The notes under the pieces were generated by a model. The model did no database searches. It saw nothing but the letters and a program-made list of their open reading frames with translations, and had not been told where the DNA came from. From NCBI GenBank assembly GCA_964023205.1, contig OZ026840.1, forward strand, positions 33,148,199 to 33,212,198: a stretch of DNA of 64,000 bases, read 5' to 3'. Positions within the stretch are counted from its first letter, which is position 1; every line of letters begins with the position of its first letter. Both the position numbers and the translations under genes were made by a program. The DNA is from Lutraria lutraria. Taxonomy: Eukaryota > Mollusca > Bivalvia > Venerida > Mactridae. Positions 12,789-26,100 of the stretch are shown one piece after another.

Positions 12789-13891
12789 GATAAGGTTATG
12801 AAGTGCCATCATACTGTGAAACATAGACTACATATATCTAGCAACATTACACTGACCATGTGCAACTCTGCTGTAATATATGCTTGAAGATCTAAAAAAA
12901 ATATTTTTATATGATTCATTTCTGTTAGCTGGTTATGGGAAGTGATGAATATGTGTTCTTAAATGTTTGTGAACATCTAAAATGCAAGTTTTTTTATAAC
13001 AGTATATGTAATGATAGGCAATTCTTTTTTGATGTATGCATAAAGTGCACTTTCATAAAAATTCACTAATATTGTTTTTTCAATGGGTTTATATAACATC
13101 ACCACCAACAGGCAGAGTCATTTGCCAATTCCATCTGTATACAGTGGAGGAAGACCCTTATACGAACATGTATGGATCGGTGTTCTAGTGGTAATGTGCT
13201 GGACTAACTATTGAAAGGTTGTTGGTTCGAATTTCTGCTCTGGCTTCCAATATTTCTGATAGGCTTTTTGTATATCCACATTTTGATACAAGTTTGTGTA
13301 TGTTTTATGGCATTGTACTTCATACATGTCAAATAAAGAATAATCTGTCTGACCAATTTTACTTGTATCCTGTGATTTGTATTGTATTTAAATATTCCAG
13401 AATGTACTACCTCTGAAAGAGTTGAATCCAATATAAAACTTGTTCTTGCTAATTATTAATTGTTACTGATGTTTTAAAATTCCTCTTTAAACAGGGTGTG
13501 ACTGCACAAAAACTTAAATTACTTTACCAATCTAGCAAAAGCATCATTTTGATCTGATCTAGACTTGATCTGAACATTTTTTAGTATGACAAGCTGAAGC
13601 GGTCACCCTCTGAAATGAAGAAAATTTACTTATCTGTTTAAAATTTACATGTATCTAATACTACTATAGATAATGGTATTGCTGGCAGATTCTTTATTAA
13701 GTATTAAAATCCATATTGAGAAACTAATTATGTTACAAAAAATGTATATGTATTATTTATGTGTAAGTTTAACAAGATCTTGAGAAAAAACATACCCAGT
13801 AATTTACAAGAGAACTTTTGTAAAAAGACCTTATTGGTTATGATTTATACATAATATAACAAGTTATTACATCATAACTTGCTTATTCCAT

Positions 13892-13929
13892 ACAAGGACT
13901 TACATACATGTATGTATATAAGTCCTTGT
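13892..13929. repeat. Perfect small hairpin
   Basis: ACAAGGACTTACATACATG is followed directly by its near-exact inverted complement ending AGTCCTTGT. It is probably a palindromic repeat fragment, because no gene end is close enough to make it a clear terminator or histone-type stem-loop. Confidence 0.5.
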
Positions 13930-14016
13930 TCCATATAGTGATCTGAATTTTGTTATTATAATATCAACCAGAGAATTTTAATCAGAGGATTTGTTAAGGA
14001 ATTATTTTTTGATTTT

Positions 14017-14841
14017 AGCTCACCTGATTCATCAGGTGAGCTTTTAGGATCGATGAATGTCTGGCGTCCGTTCACAATCAGTTTGTTTACACTGTAGCAT
14101 CGAGCATCACAATGTATATGGCCACAATGTCTCGGCTAAGTTCAATTATGGGCAAAATCAGACAATAACTTCTAAGAGTTATGGGCCCTAGACTTAGAAA
14201 ATTTGCTATATTCAGTTTGTTTACACTCTAGCGCCTTCATTTATTCACCAATCCTAATCATATTTTCAGTAAATGTGTATAACCAAAATATCTTGAACAT
14301 GTTCAATCTGACCAGAACGTCAAGAGTTATGGGTCCTTGACTTTGAAAATTTGCTATATTTGAGTTTGTTGACACTCTAGCGCATTCATTTATTCACCAA
14401 TCCTAATCATATTTTCAGTAAATGCGTATAACCAAAATATTATGGACAAGTTCCATTATGGGGTGAATAGGACCAAAACTTCAAGAGTTATGGGCCCTTG
14501 ACTTAGAAAATTTGCTATATTTTAGCTTGTTTACACTGTAGCGCCTTCATTTGTTCATCGATCCTAATCATATTTACAATGAATGTGTATGACCTTACGG
14601 TCTTGGACAAGTTCAGTTATGGGCGGAATCGGACCACATTTTCAAGAGTTATTGGCCCTTGGATTAGAAAATTTGCTACGTTTTAGCTTGTTTAACAGTA
14701 TTATACCTTCATTGTTGGTTTTGATCTCAAAATCTATGTAAAAATGGGTTATATGAGATGGAAACTATATTACCTGGTCATTAAGTATAGTGCCTTTGTT
14801 CTCAGGTGAGCGATCAAGGGCCATCTTGGCCCTCTTGTTTA
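14017..14841 (+). mobile_element. Dispersed repeat 'AGCTCACCTG...GGCCCTCTTGTTT'
   Basis: It opens with a palindrome (AGCTCACCTGATTCATCAGG and on) and closes with GGGCCATCTTGGCCCTCTTG. The interior is a degenerate tandem array of roughly 150-160 bp units: the block TAGCGCCTTCATTTATTCAC recurs near 14230, 14380 and 14540. A related element in opposite orientation lies at 56239-57401. No protein is encoded. Confidence 0.7.
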
Positions 14842-14947
14842 ACACAGTTTTAGTGCTAGAAACTTATGGTCTCAAATAAACCTTTAATATGGTAATTAGT
14901 TACTTTGTCTGAAATAAAAATTTCTTAATTTTTTGTAATCTTCGAGT

Positions 14948-14953
14948 TTTATT
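14948..14953 (-). promoter_or_regulatory. SRRD polyadenylation signal
   Basis: TTTATT on the plus strand reads AATAAA on the minus strand, 25 nt beyond the SRRD stop codon. The 3' UTR would be very short. No other canonical hexamer lies between the stop and this site. Confidence 0.6.
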
Positions 14954-14977
14954 TTCATATTCACTTAAAATACAAAA

Positions 14978-17900
14978 TCATTTAAATATAATCTCAGCAT
15001 CTTCTTCAGTATACACAGGTTCAGGTGAATCATTCCACAGATCTTCTGTTACTGTGTCTAATGATGTGAAATAATGTATACTTGTATCATTAAATACATC
15101 TACGTAATCAGCAGGAACTTTCAATGGTTCTTCTTTGGTATAAGCTTCAAGCTGAAAATGAAACAATAACAAAATTGAGACAGTTATTGGGAACAGACTG
15201 CAGGGTTTTCCCTAGGATTTTTCATATGAGGGTCCCAAGACATTTTGGGGGTCCCATATACGGATATGCATTTTTTTGCTGAAGTTTAGATAACCCAATA
15301 ATCTATCACACTTTTGATCATCAAGTGCTTGAGATCAAACTTATGAATACAATAGCAGAATCACATGATTTATGGTTTTTGTTTCAACTGAACTATCAAA
15401 CTGACTAGTGATTTTGTGTAGACTAGTCTCCATCAGTCCATGTGCATATATTTAATTTACTGATCAATCAAGGAGCCGCAAGTTCGATAAATAGCAGAAA
15501 GAAAAACATCTTAGCGGAAAGGAAAAAACCTATTTGTCGGATCCGATTGCGGGTCCCCAGGATGCAAAGTGCTGCGGAAATGCAGGTCCTGGGTCACAAA
15601 GTTGCGTCAGGGACGCAGAAAACCTGCGTCAGGGAAATCAGACTTCAGTCCCCCAACATTTTGATAACTGGTCCAGTAAAAATTAAAGAAGTATTGACAC
15701 TCAGTAAAATTCCTCTGATTATTCGTGAAGATTTAATGCTATATATATATTGTGGGCCTGTAATATTTTATTTGATCCAGTAATGTCTTCAAGATAGTCC
15801 TGTAATACAGTAGTCCATTGCCTTTCAGGGGTTTTCTCTATTATATAGCTGAAATCTGCAAAAGGCCCCTCCCCTTTTGAAAATTTCTCCGAAATCATGC
15901 AATTTTCTCCTAATTTCCAATTTAATGCTCAAGATTTCGTTCCCCCAATTGTTTCAGGCGAGTCTTATTTTCCCAAAAAGAGGCTTCAACCAGCTATTTG
16001 ATCTCCATTTTGAGGGCTAGGGTGCCACCCTCAAAACATTAAGAAAACCTGTGCCTTTCACATACACTTTCATGATAATAGAATTATTAGCTTCAACATT
16101 CAGAACTACAGTATAACCACATGATCATCAATATTGCTGATACCTCATACTTAATTAATACAGACATCACATCAATATTACCACCATCTTTATGACAATC
16201 ATCCATTTTTGGACTGGTTTTCGATTTTTACTCAAACATGATCATGGGAATAGTCAATATTAAGGCCTTATTTGTTTGGTCCATAAGGTGGATCCAGCAT
16301 TGAGGTTTTATTGTATTATGGTAAGAAATATCATGATTATGATAATTTACTAACCTTCATGACATATTGTGCTGTTTTCTCCAATATCCGTGATGGTGTA
16401 CTGAAAAAGTGATTTTTTTTAAAATGTGAAGTTATCTTATATGTTCTCAGCAGTACATAAATACAAATACTGCTCTTTGATTACAAAATCTATCCATTTC
16501 GACCACGAAGAAATTCTGATGAGGAATACATAATATATGGTATTTATAAACGTGTATAATGTAATATAAAGGAAAAATATCAACAAATGAAGCAATAAAT
16601 ATGAAGAACAAGATATTACAAGAAAACAATGTATACAGCATATATCATAATAGGTATTTATGTACTTGGAAGTTGTTTTAGAGTTAAATACAGAAATCTT
16701 CTAAAGAATATTAATACAGGTATAATACAATGTACAGAGCATAATCCATGCTGATAACAAGATGTGTTTTTAAAACAACATGTCCCCTCAGGGTGACCTT
16801 TGACCTACTGAATGAACAGGTCCTATAGAGATAGTCATGAGGAACCAACATAATTATGAAGTTTGATGTAGTCATGAAGAACCAACATATGAAATTTCAT
16901 GATTGTAGGTGGAATCTTTTTGATTTTATAGGCAAGGTTAAAATTTGGTACAAACAGACAGACAGGCCAAAAACAATATGCCCCTAATCTATCAATATGA
17001 GAGCATAAAACTAAACACCATAAGCTAATGAGCTCCTTTGCAATAAATTATAGAAATGATCTTATGTAACAAGAAATCCACAGAATTAGTACTTGGCAGC
17101 TCCGTGGTCGAATGGTTACGGTCTCTGACTAGAAATCACTGGCCCCTCACCACTGTCAGTTCAAATTCCACCCAGGACTAAATTTGAGAGGAAGCTGTCC
17201 AGCTAGCTTATGGAAGGTCAGTGGTTCTACCCAGCTGTATACATGGGGTCGTCATTCAAAGCTGGAAAAGTCGCCAAATGACCTTGGCTGTTGGTGCAAC
17301 ATTAAACGCCAGTAAAAATATTATTAGCATTAACTATTGAAACTACGTTCTTTGAAACTGCTTTAGGTGCAAATCAATACTTTATTGTACAATGTTTGTG
17401 TCCAGCACCCCTGGGTTTTACGGATGATCCTTAAGAACAAAGCACAGAAAACAAATCAACATAATACATTGTAATTACACAAACCTTTCAATCATCCGAG
17501 AGAAACTGTTGCCAATAATGATCACATTTTTCAGTTGTATTCCCCAGTTACTCCACAATACATTGTTATATAACGCTTTACCACAGTGTGGCATATAGAA
17601 CACAGTTAATGTATCAGCTTGTATATGTCTTTTTCCTTCCTAAAATGATAAGATTTACTCACAAATCAATACTACACTAAGCAGGAGTAAGTTATATAAA
17701 AACACAATTGATTTACAAACTAAGCCTATCTACTTTGACAGCTAGAAGAAAGGGTGTATCATTAACATTATGTCACAACTAATTAATGTATGTGCTTCAA
17801 AATGAAAAACTACAATGATTTTATTAATTTGTCCATTAAAAATGATAATTGATTCATTTCTTTTTTTTTCAATTACCATAATTACTCTTGTTTGAAATCA

Positions 17901-20900
17901 GTGGGGTAACTGGTTGCTGATAAGAGGTGAGAAACTGTTTCATAGTACAGAATACTGGGTTCAAAGTAAGAATACAATGTACAAACAAAAAGAATACATG
18001 AACAGACATGAGTATGACTTATTCTACTGGCAAACATGATGCAGCAAGACTTCTCCACAAAACATATAAGAAAAGGCTCATTCACCCCCCTTCTACTTCC
18101 CTTTCAGATTTTCTAAACAAATTTAAGCATTTCACAGAAATGACCCTCATTATCACCCCATTCAATGCAATCACACAGGGTAGCCTTTATTCAGAGGAGG
18201 CTGCTTACACAGGTTTGAAATTATATAGAACATCTAAATGTACCTGGTTATGCTGAAGAACATTAAAATCTAACTGATGTAATATATTACATTCTTCTTC
18301 TGTAAACTGTGGGTCATATATCTCACATGGTAGAGTTGAAGTCTTCTACAATAATCGTAAATGTTGTTTGAGTTTTAAATAATATGATATGCTTTATATA
18401 ATGCTGATGGCTCTTTCAGTACTACCAAGTTAACAGCTGTGACACAATAGCTTGTGTAGAAGGCATGGCTTATCAGCGTGCACGTCAGAGTAACAATATC
18501 ATTGGCAGAGAGTTTACAATACAACAGTAACATCAGATAAATAGTATAAAATATCTGCTTCTCAACTGTTACGAGGGAGAATATAATAAAATACATTTAA
18601 AGTCAGCACTAATATGAATAAATTAAGATTTTGATAAGAAGTTTCAACATTAGATTACCGTAATATCTTCTCTCAACGCCACAAGTAATGCCAGCTGGTA
18701 TTTAGCTATATAAGAATCAGCAATGTTTCCCAAACCATAACATACTAGATCTATGGAACTATTAGAGTCTGAAATCATAGCAGTTAAAAATAAAACAAAT
18801 TCCTATAATCTACAAAATTCACATTAATCAATTTAACAATAAAACATAAATATGGACCATTGGTTAATTTCCAAAGATTGGATGCAAATATTTAGCAAAA
18901 GGATGTGAACACAAATTGAGGAAAAACATTTACTTTGACAGACTAAAAACTAAAACAACACTCTGTAGAGAAGTACATCATTAAACGCTGAGAAAATAAG
19001 ACTTCTAGTCCACGTTTTTAGCATCACATATCTATGGATTCTTATTAATCAAAAAATTTTATTGAGAAAAAAAAACTTACCAGAGTTTTGCCTGTCATCT
19101 AATATCTTTTTTAAACAATCTGCAAATTAAGTAAACTTAATATATATTGTTGTGTAATTCAATTAAAAAAATTTAACATGTAATGAATGACAGCACTGTG
19201 ATATACAGTCAAACCTGTGTTAGTGGCCACCTTCGCATAAAGTCCATCATGAGAATAAAGCCATTCTTATCTTTAAAAAACTAGCATTGATAAATTTACA
19301 ACAAAATGACCTCCAAATAAGGTCCACATGTTAATAAAGGCCACAATTTTTTTTTCAAAGGGTGGTCTTAAATTGAAAATGAATTGAAAATCTTGTTAAC
19401 AATATTATGGAATTTCTTATACCAAACAAAGATGTCTGTTTTGTTGTTTTATAATGGACTACACAAATTATGCTCAGTTGATGTAAAACCAGTGCTACTG
19501 GGTAACCAACTTGTACTAGTTAATTATATGTTAATTTATCATTGCCATCATGCAGTCTTCGAATTAGTGGGTTGCCCCCTGCCCTAAAGGATTTTATCCT
19601 TCTTTAAGTCTTTTGGAGGGCAACCTAGTTTCCTTCATAAAGTATATAGTCGGGCAACCTGTCACAAAAAATTAATTCAAAGACTGGCCAAGTTCTGCAA
19701 AAGATTGCTGTGTGAATGATCAATCTGAGTCATGGGACACAGGTGCTTCTACCCAGCTTTAAATCAAAAACCGATATATTCATATAATTGGCGCACAAAT
19801 AGTTTGTTTCAGGTTACATACCCATTTAAAAGGGGTGGGTAGATATATAGGGACATTATTATTTATTATTCTTGAAACCATGCAGGCAGAAAAGTAAAAA
19901 AGTGAGAAAGAGGATGTACCTTTCCTGAGGCCAAAAGTCATGAGTCACAGGGAAAACTAGAGTAGGTTAATTGGGTACAATATTTTATTTTTTAGCTTAA
20001 GCATCATCAATTTAGGATGCTAGCATCCCTGGCCTCATGCAGTCCTGTAAATATTATGAACAGAGCTAGTTCTGGGTCCCATAACTAAATTGGTATTTTT
20101 TATTTCGTCTTGTTGACCATAACTGCAATGTAATGCAAGCATCACCGCCAAAGACCCTTCGACTAGAACAGAGCTATCAGGACATACTCAGGTCAGTGAT
20201 ACTGAAACATGTACATATGTATAATGATTAATATGCATACATCAACCAAGTTGAATAGCAAGTGATTTAGCAGTAGCCAGTATACACAATTACTCCAATT
20301 ATTAATCTGTCTAAAAAGTGTTTGTGACAGCAAGATACATTTTCATTGAGCTCAAAATCAGACAAGCAAATAGTCAAATAATTGAAGCTGTCTAATAGTT
20401 TAAACCACTTAATAGCACTGAGACTATAAGTTATTAAATCACGGAACCCTTTCCACATTTAACAGTGCCGATAATAATATGCCAATACTGTTTGCAAAAA
20501 AGCTATTATCCAATAAGTAAAAATTAAGTTTTGCCAGGTAGTTTTATTTATTTTATACAACTATGTACAGTATACCTGGTTTTGCATTGCATGCTACTCA
20601 TAATTATTTTTAAATCTTACCTAAAGTGTCTTTGTAAAATCTAGTATCACATATATCACATCTGAAATGAACAAAACTTGTTTGCTGCAAATGATAATCA
20701 ACAGCCGCAGTCCTTTGTGATGTGTTTAACTTATTTCTTAAAAATAATTTTTTTATAAAATATTGAAACGGCCAAAACCATTGATTGGGTACAAATAAAC
20801 TTTGAGTGAACTTACAGACAACGACATCACAGGTTAAAATGAAATACGATATATAGCATCTAAGCCTACGGCTACGGTTCGAAATGTCACGAGTGCGAGT

Positions 20901-21081
20901 GAAATGGGTCGAAAGTTTATTGGGTCTTCAAATCCACCCTCACGAAAATCAAACAAACGAAATGAGAAACGTTTTATACAAACCGTATTTCTTGTACTCT
21001 ATTGACACATGATAACTTTACTTCAGAGCGTTGACGTCTTTTCTTATGCTTTGATTTCTTCACCGGCGTGAACGTATCCAT
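14978..21081 (-). CDS. SRRD: SRR1-like protein (SRRD), complete
   Basis: Eight minus-strand exons keep phase: 21081-20984, 20661-20621, 19119-19081, 18768-18659, 18345-18244, 17639-17485, 16400-16355 and 15151-14978 (stop TGA). They total 255 codons. The protein starts MDTFTPVKKSKHKKRRQRSE, a basic N-terminus like that of other SRRD proteins. The SRR1 domain follows: VCYGLGN, YQLALLVALR, IYDPQFTEEE, TVFYMPHCGKALYNN, LWSNWG, IIIGNSFS and YVDVFNDTSIHYF, all close to animal SRRD. Human SRRD is longer, mainly N-terminally. Arabidopsis SRR1 affects light and clock signalling, and animal SRRD has been linked to heme metabolism and circadian genes; the biochemical activity is not settled. The first exon's donor (GTTTGT) was chosen by phase and is the least certain junction. 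Confidence 0.92.
16759..16989 (-). mobile_element. Dispersed repeat 'GGGGCAT...AACACATCTTGTTT' family
   Basis: On the minus strand this ends AAAACACATCTTGTT and starts near TAGGGGCATATTGTTTTTGG. The same repeat lies on the plus strand at about 50013-50228. Both contain a block related to 'TGTACCAAA...TTCATGACTA'. Non-coding, in the SRRD intron upstream of exon 16400-16355. Confidence 0.6.
17096..17325 (+). mobile_element. tRNA-headed SINE-like element
   Basis: The head CTCCGTGGTCGAATGGTTAC resembles a Pol III A box. About 50 bp later GTTCAAATTCCACCC resembles a B box. The tail contains GTTGGTGCAACATTAAACGC. A related head is seen near 325-410. The sequence does not fold into a full tRNA cloverleaf by eye, so I call it SINE-derived. 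Confidence 0.55.
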
Positions 21082-23111
21082 TTTGGTAATTGTTTTTTAG
21101 CATCAACCGCAGCGGTTACTTCCCCTAACTTGCCGTTAAAACGCCCCAAGTCAAAACACCACAAGTCTAATCGCCCCCATTTTTGTCAAACGCCACCGTT
21201 TATTAAAACTTTTATATATATTTTTTTTTTTATTTGGTAAGTATTTATTATAGATAGTCAAACCTGTGACCAAAGGCCACCCTATGGAAAGACATAATGT
21301 GGTCTTTATTGACAGGTGGCCTTTATTCGAAGGTTATGTTGTTCTAAATAACCAATGATGGTTTTAAAAGAATGGCCTTTATTCACAGGGTGGCCTTTAT
21401 TCGGAGGTTGTCACTTACACAGGTTTGACTGAACTATTAGAATTCACGTTGCCCGGGGCGACAGTTTTACCTAGGACCTCGATCAGGTCAAATAAGGAAG
21501 TTGTGGAGTATATCATTGAAGTTGAAATCTAAAGTAAACGAGAACAATGTCATCATGCATGTGCTTAGGATCGAAGTGAAAATCACGTAAATTAAACTTT
21601 CCGCATCCTTTTCATCAGTTCTTATTGTTATCAAAAATCATCAAAAGGGTCGAAGAAGATATTCAATGATTCGGATTGTTTTCATATTTTACATGGTGAA
21701 AAAATAATGCAATGAGTACAAATTTGATCATACTTTCCAAAAAAAAGTTATGATGTTGAAACAATTTTCATTGAAAAATCTACCAATTTTACGCTTTTCA
21801 CATTGAATATAGAGGGAATAGACAGGTGTCTTTTTCAAACGCAAATGTCGAAGAAAGCATTAATTTAAACTTTGATAATAAAAATTACATCATTAGAAAG
21901 ATAAAAGATTAATTCAACTTTTGTGATGAGTACAATTAAATTTCGTGATTTAAATAAAACAAAAGTTATAACGATTATAGTGAAAATCTCCTTTGTTTAA
22001 TGTAAAAATATGATCGATTTTCCTAATCAGCATGTCCGCGAAAGTTGGGTATGCAAATCCAGTGAACGCTCATGTTTAATTGATACCAGAATGACGTAAG
22101 TTTAAGTAATAAAACACCTTATGAAAATATTCATCTACTTCAAGCAATAGCGATTTCATTTCATTTGAAAAGAATAACGCTTCAGTAAACTATATCGCAT
22201 CTAATGTAATAGTATTTGTTAGATGATAATAATTTATTTGAAATGTAAATGTATATCCTTTTGAGTTGACAAGAAATAAAACGCATTTAATTGTAAGGAC
22301 ATTAAATTTGAATTAAAATAATTTGGACCACAGATAGCAAACATATTATATGTACAGACCATGAATAATTCATTGGTTTGTAATGAAATATAAAAAAACA
22401 CACACACACACATAAAATGTGAGTACAAATTATAGTTTGGAAAGTATCAATTTTCCTTACCTAAAGATCCTCTCCTTAATCGATACAAGAGTACAGATAA
22501 TGCATTTCCATTCAGTTAGAATTGTTTAAGTACCGCTAAACTTTCGTTTTCTGATAACAATTAAATGATGTAAATTGGTGCATTTTATAAATGTTCGATT
22601 CAGTTCATCGACGGGACGCCACAATACATGTCTAGCTATTACATGTATACAGGACTGTCGTAATCGAGGGCTAATCAGAAGGGGCTAATCCCCCCTCACC
22701 CGTTGTCAGTCGAAATCTAAAATAAACCCTCTCCCCATCTGAAATTGTTTCTTACGGGCATGCTTAATTGTGCCTTAAACTGGTATTTACATACTTTAAT
22801 TTGTTCTAATCATTTAATTCTATTGATCTGCAAATATTGGCGCTCAGACTGAACCGATGAAGGTTATAATGAAATATCAGTTAATGGTCGGTGGTCGTTG
22901 ACGAGTTCGATCATGAGATGACTAATTAAATGACTAAACAAACTGAAAATCAGATCTAAGTGCTGTTCGAGGAATTTCATAATGATTAACTATAGTCGCA
23001 TGATGTTTTTGCTGCATAGAAAATTTGTCATTAACACCCAATAAACATATGTTCGTAGCGGCGGGGGCATCACGTGTTTTTTTCGCTTCGCGTTCTGATT
23101 GAACATATTAT
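21082..23111. other. Divergent spacer between SRRD and kringle copy A
   Basis: A roughly 2-kb spacer between two divergently transcribed genes should hold both promoters. I see a MITE at 21256-21430 and a CA microsatellite near 22398-22412. From about 22380 onward the sequence is homologous to the region upstream of kringle copy B (from about 32450). No exon is supported. Confidence 0.5.
21256..21430. mobile_element. MITE, 'AGTCAAACCTGTG' family
   Basis: A 13-bp perfect terminal inverted repeat, AGTCAAACCTGTG at 21256-21268 and CACAGGTTTGACT at 21418-21430, encloses diverged 'GGCCTTTATTC' blocks. Fragments of the family also occur near 11640-11690, 18180-18220, 19205-19365, 42690-42780 and 53710-53760. 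Confidence 0.7.
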
Positions 23112-23150
23112 CACTAGTAATCTGCGCGTGAAGGTGTATTAGCAGTAAAA
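23112..23150 (+). promoter_or_regulatory. Conserved 5' leader of kringle copy A
   Basis: The 39 bases before the ATG (containing TAATCTGCGCGTGAAGGTGT) match copy B (32839-32877) with only about two changes, while sequence further upstream is much more diverged. It is probably the 5' UTR or core promoter. No clear TATA box was identified. Confidence 0.45.
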
Positions 23151-26100
23151 ATGTCATCTACCCGATTAATGATGGCTCTTTGGAACTTTGGAATTCTATT
23201 ACTAAGCAGCCTTGCTTTTCTTATAAATGGAGAGAGGTACAGAGTGACCGACTTAGAAGTAAACAACGTTAATAGGATGTTTGTATCAACAGATGTTGGA
23301 AATGTTGTCCAGTGTACTCGGAAATGTCATGCCAAGAATTGTACATCTTTTACTTATGGTGATAAACTAGGTAAGATTATCAATGACAAATCATATTGAC
23401 AATGTAAATACAATACATTTTAGTTAGTAAGTATTGATTTCGTGCTGATAATTTCAACTAAAAATCCAGAAAATTGTTCGACGAAAATTTGCGATACCAG
23501 AATAATTTCATCATTGTTGAAAACTGAACGAACGTTCGGCTTTCCATGGCCGTCACTCAGTTGGCACGCATGAATTTTTATGCCGGCCAAAAAATACTAC
23601 GCTTTTCTTCACCCACCACTTGACTAGTTACTTTCTATGTTGCAATGTACATTTGTATCTTAAGTTTCCATGAGTACTGTCTTTCAGTACTTCGGTTTTA
23701 TAATTGTTATAACTTAAAAATAATAAAAAGAGAACTTTCAGATTGAGCTTGGGATTTGTTCAATAGAAAACACCTGCTTATTCTAAGTCATGTCTTGCAT
23801 TGTATTTTAATGATGCACTTAAAGTTACTGGTGAAACAGATTGCTATCATACAACATCAAGCATGTACACTGGACGCCAAGCACGCACGATTAGTGGAGA
23901 AATATGCCAACGTTGGGACGCACAGACGCCTCATAGCCATTCAAAGGCCCAGTCGTCATACTTTCCTGATATTTCTGTGACAGATGCACATAATTTCTGT
24001 CGTGATTCTGATGGCGAGATGGCACCCTGGTGTTACACAATGAATCCTGCTATAAGATGGGAATATTGTCCTGTAAAGCCATGTGACTATGGTAAGTAAG
24101 TTTGAACACCTTAGCAACGGAGAACAATTAATAGCTCGTAGGAATACATGTACGACTGGTATGATGTAGCAAATAGTTGGTTAATGTCCAGAATCTATGT
24201 CAAGGGCTTCAGGCGTAAACATAATTATTGTTTCCTGGTTACCAGAGCTACTTCAATTACTGTGGTAAAGCGTTATATAACAATGTATTGTGGAGTAATT
24301 GGGGAATACAACTGAAAAATGTGATCATTATTGGCAACAGTTTCTCTCGGATGATTGAAAGGTTTGTGTAATTACAATATATTATGTTGATTTGTTTTCT
24401 GTGCTTTGTTCTTAAGGATCATCTGTAAAACCAAGTGTGCTGGACACAAACATCGTACAATAAAGTATTAATTTGCACCCTTATTAAGCCTGATGATCCA
24501 CTGTCTTACTTATGAACCTTTCCACGAGCTTTCAAAAAAGTATGCTGGCAGCAAAAACAAATATATAAAATATATCTCTCTCTATCATATTTTAATGAGC
24601 AAATAAGCAGAAACAAACACTATTTTTTACTCCAAACGAACCTTTTATGCAAAGTCAATCTGACGTACGTTTCTATTTGAATTACCCGAAGAACAATGCA
24701 TAATGTCCCGTGGTACGAGTTCATATCACAGACTTGAAGCGTTATGGAAAAATCCTTTGAAATCGACTAATTTAATGGCAAAGTAAATATATCAATGTGT
24801 CATTTGATCGGTAAATGTCAACATATGTTAAATGGAGACATTGTATTGTCTAAACTATGCAAGTGTTTGGTATATAAACATACAAGACATGAGGTAAACG
24901 TAGTTAAAAGTTTGCTTGAATAAGTGAGTGGTATTTGTATATAATGTTTTACATATTTATTTCATACCAACGTCTTATATAATAAATACCGGTAGACACA
25001 ATTCGACGACACTCATTGACATACAATGCAAGTCCCATCCCTATTGATATGTCTCCATTAAATAGTCAAATAAAAGGATTTACAGCCATGTTGAATCCTC
25101 TAGCGTCCTAGAGAACACATTGAATATCGGTTTTTGTATGATCATTGCTCAGATGAAATTTATTCTAAATATTGAAATGTATGCATTGTTCTTATGTCCC
25201 GACATCATAAATATCGTATAAATTCAAAAGGAGAATGTTTAGTCCACAGTATCTAAATCGAATAATTTTGACTGAATGCAAGTCTGAATTATTTACAACA
25301 CTGGGTATTTGGACACAACTGTGTAGGGCTTTAATCGACCAGTCTGTTAATTCTCGATACTAGGACGGTTGTTGTCACAATATATTTTTAAAAGGCCATT
25401 TTTTCAGTCATTTAATTTGAATAACATAATGCTTTTCATGTTTGTTTTATATTTAGAATTCAAACATGAAAGATGTTACCAGGACGGCCTCACATCAAAA
25501 GACTATAATGGAACGTACGTGGAGTACTACTCAAAGTGGAAAAGTGTGCCAAAGATGGGACGCTCAATCTCCCAACAGTCATCCATATACATCCGCTTCC
25601 GGTTTTCCAGACGACAGTATATCGACTGCAGCGAACTGTTGCCGAGACCCAAATAATTCAGGGTACACTTGGTGTTATACTGTTGAGCCGGGAACGAAAT
25701 GGGAAGCGTGTGACGTCACATCCTGCACAAAATGTGAGCTTGTATGAATTCAATGTTCACTATTGTTCATTTTTTGTATGAATTCAATGCTCACTATTGT
25801 TCTTTTTTTTTCAACACGGTATGAATTCAATGTTCACTATTGTTCATTTTTTGTTATAATTATGCTTCCTGGAGATTTTTGTTGCTTTTTATTGCTGTCT
25901 ATTTTCAGTTCCCTTCCTGCAATTTAAATCGTTTCACCTTAATCATAAATGCATAATGCTTTTTGACTCAGAAAAATTGTTCTTGGTTAATTAATACTAA
26001 GAGTCTAAGATCTTTACTATGTATAGTTATTATTATTATATATTAAGGTCTTTAGTAAAATTATCAAACAGAAATCAAACAAGATTTCGAAGATACATGT

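Larger units (their letters stand above)
12789..14947. other. LTA4H 3' region and LTA4H/SRRD convergent spacer
   Basis: This stretch holds the LTA4H 3' UTR and repeats; I see no further coding exons. A candidate AATAAA lies at 13332-13337 on the plus strand, but it may belong to a SINE-like insertion whose tRNA-like head (TGGTAATGTGCTGGACTAAC) starts near 13185. A hairpin lies at 13892-13929. A transposon-like repeat fills 14017-14841. Confidence 0.5.

Noticed and set aside
15442..15783. 113-residue plus-strand ORF opposite the SRRD intron
   Set aside because: No domain; it lies antisense in an intron and is of a length expected by chance in this window.
24259..24479. SRRD-like segment as a real exon of the kringle gene
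   Set aside because: It is a partial inverted copy including intron, lacks a clear acceptor, and is absent from copy B.
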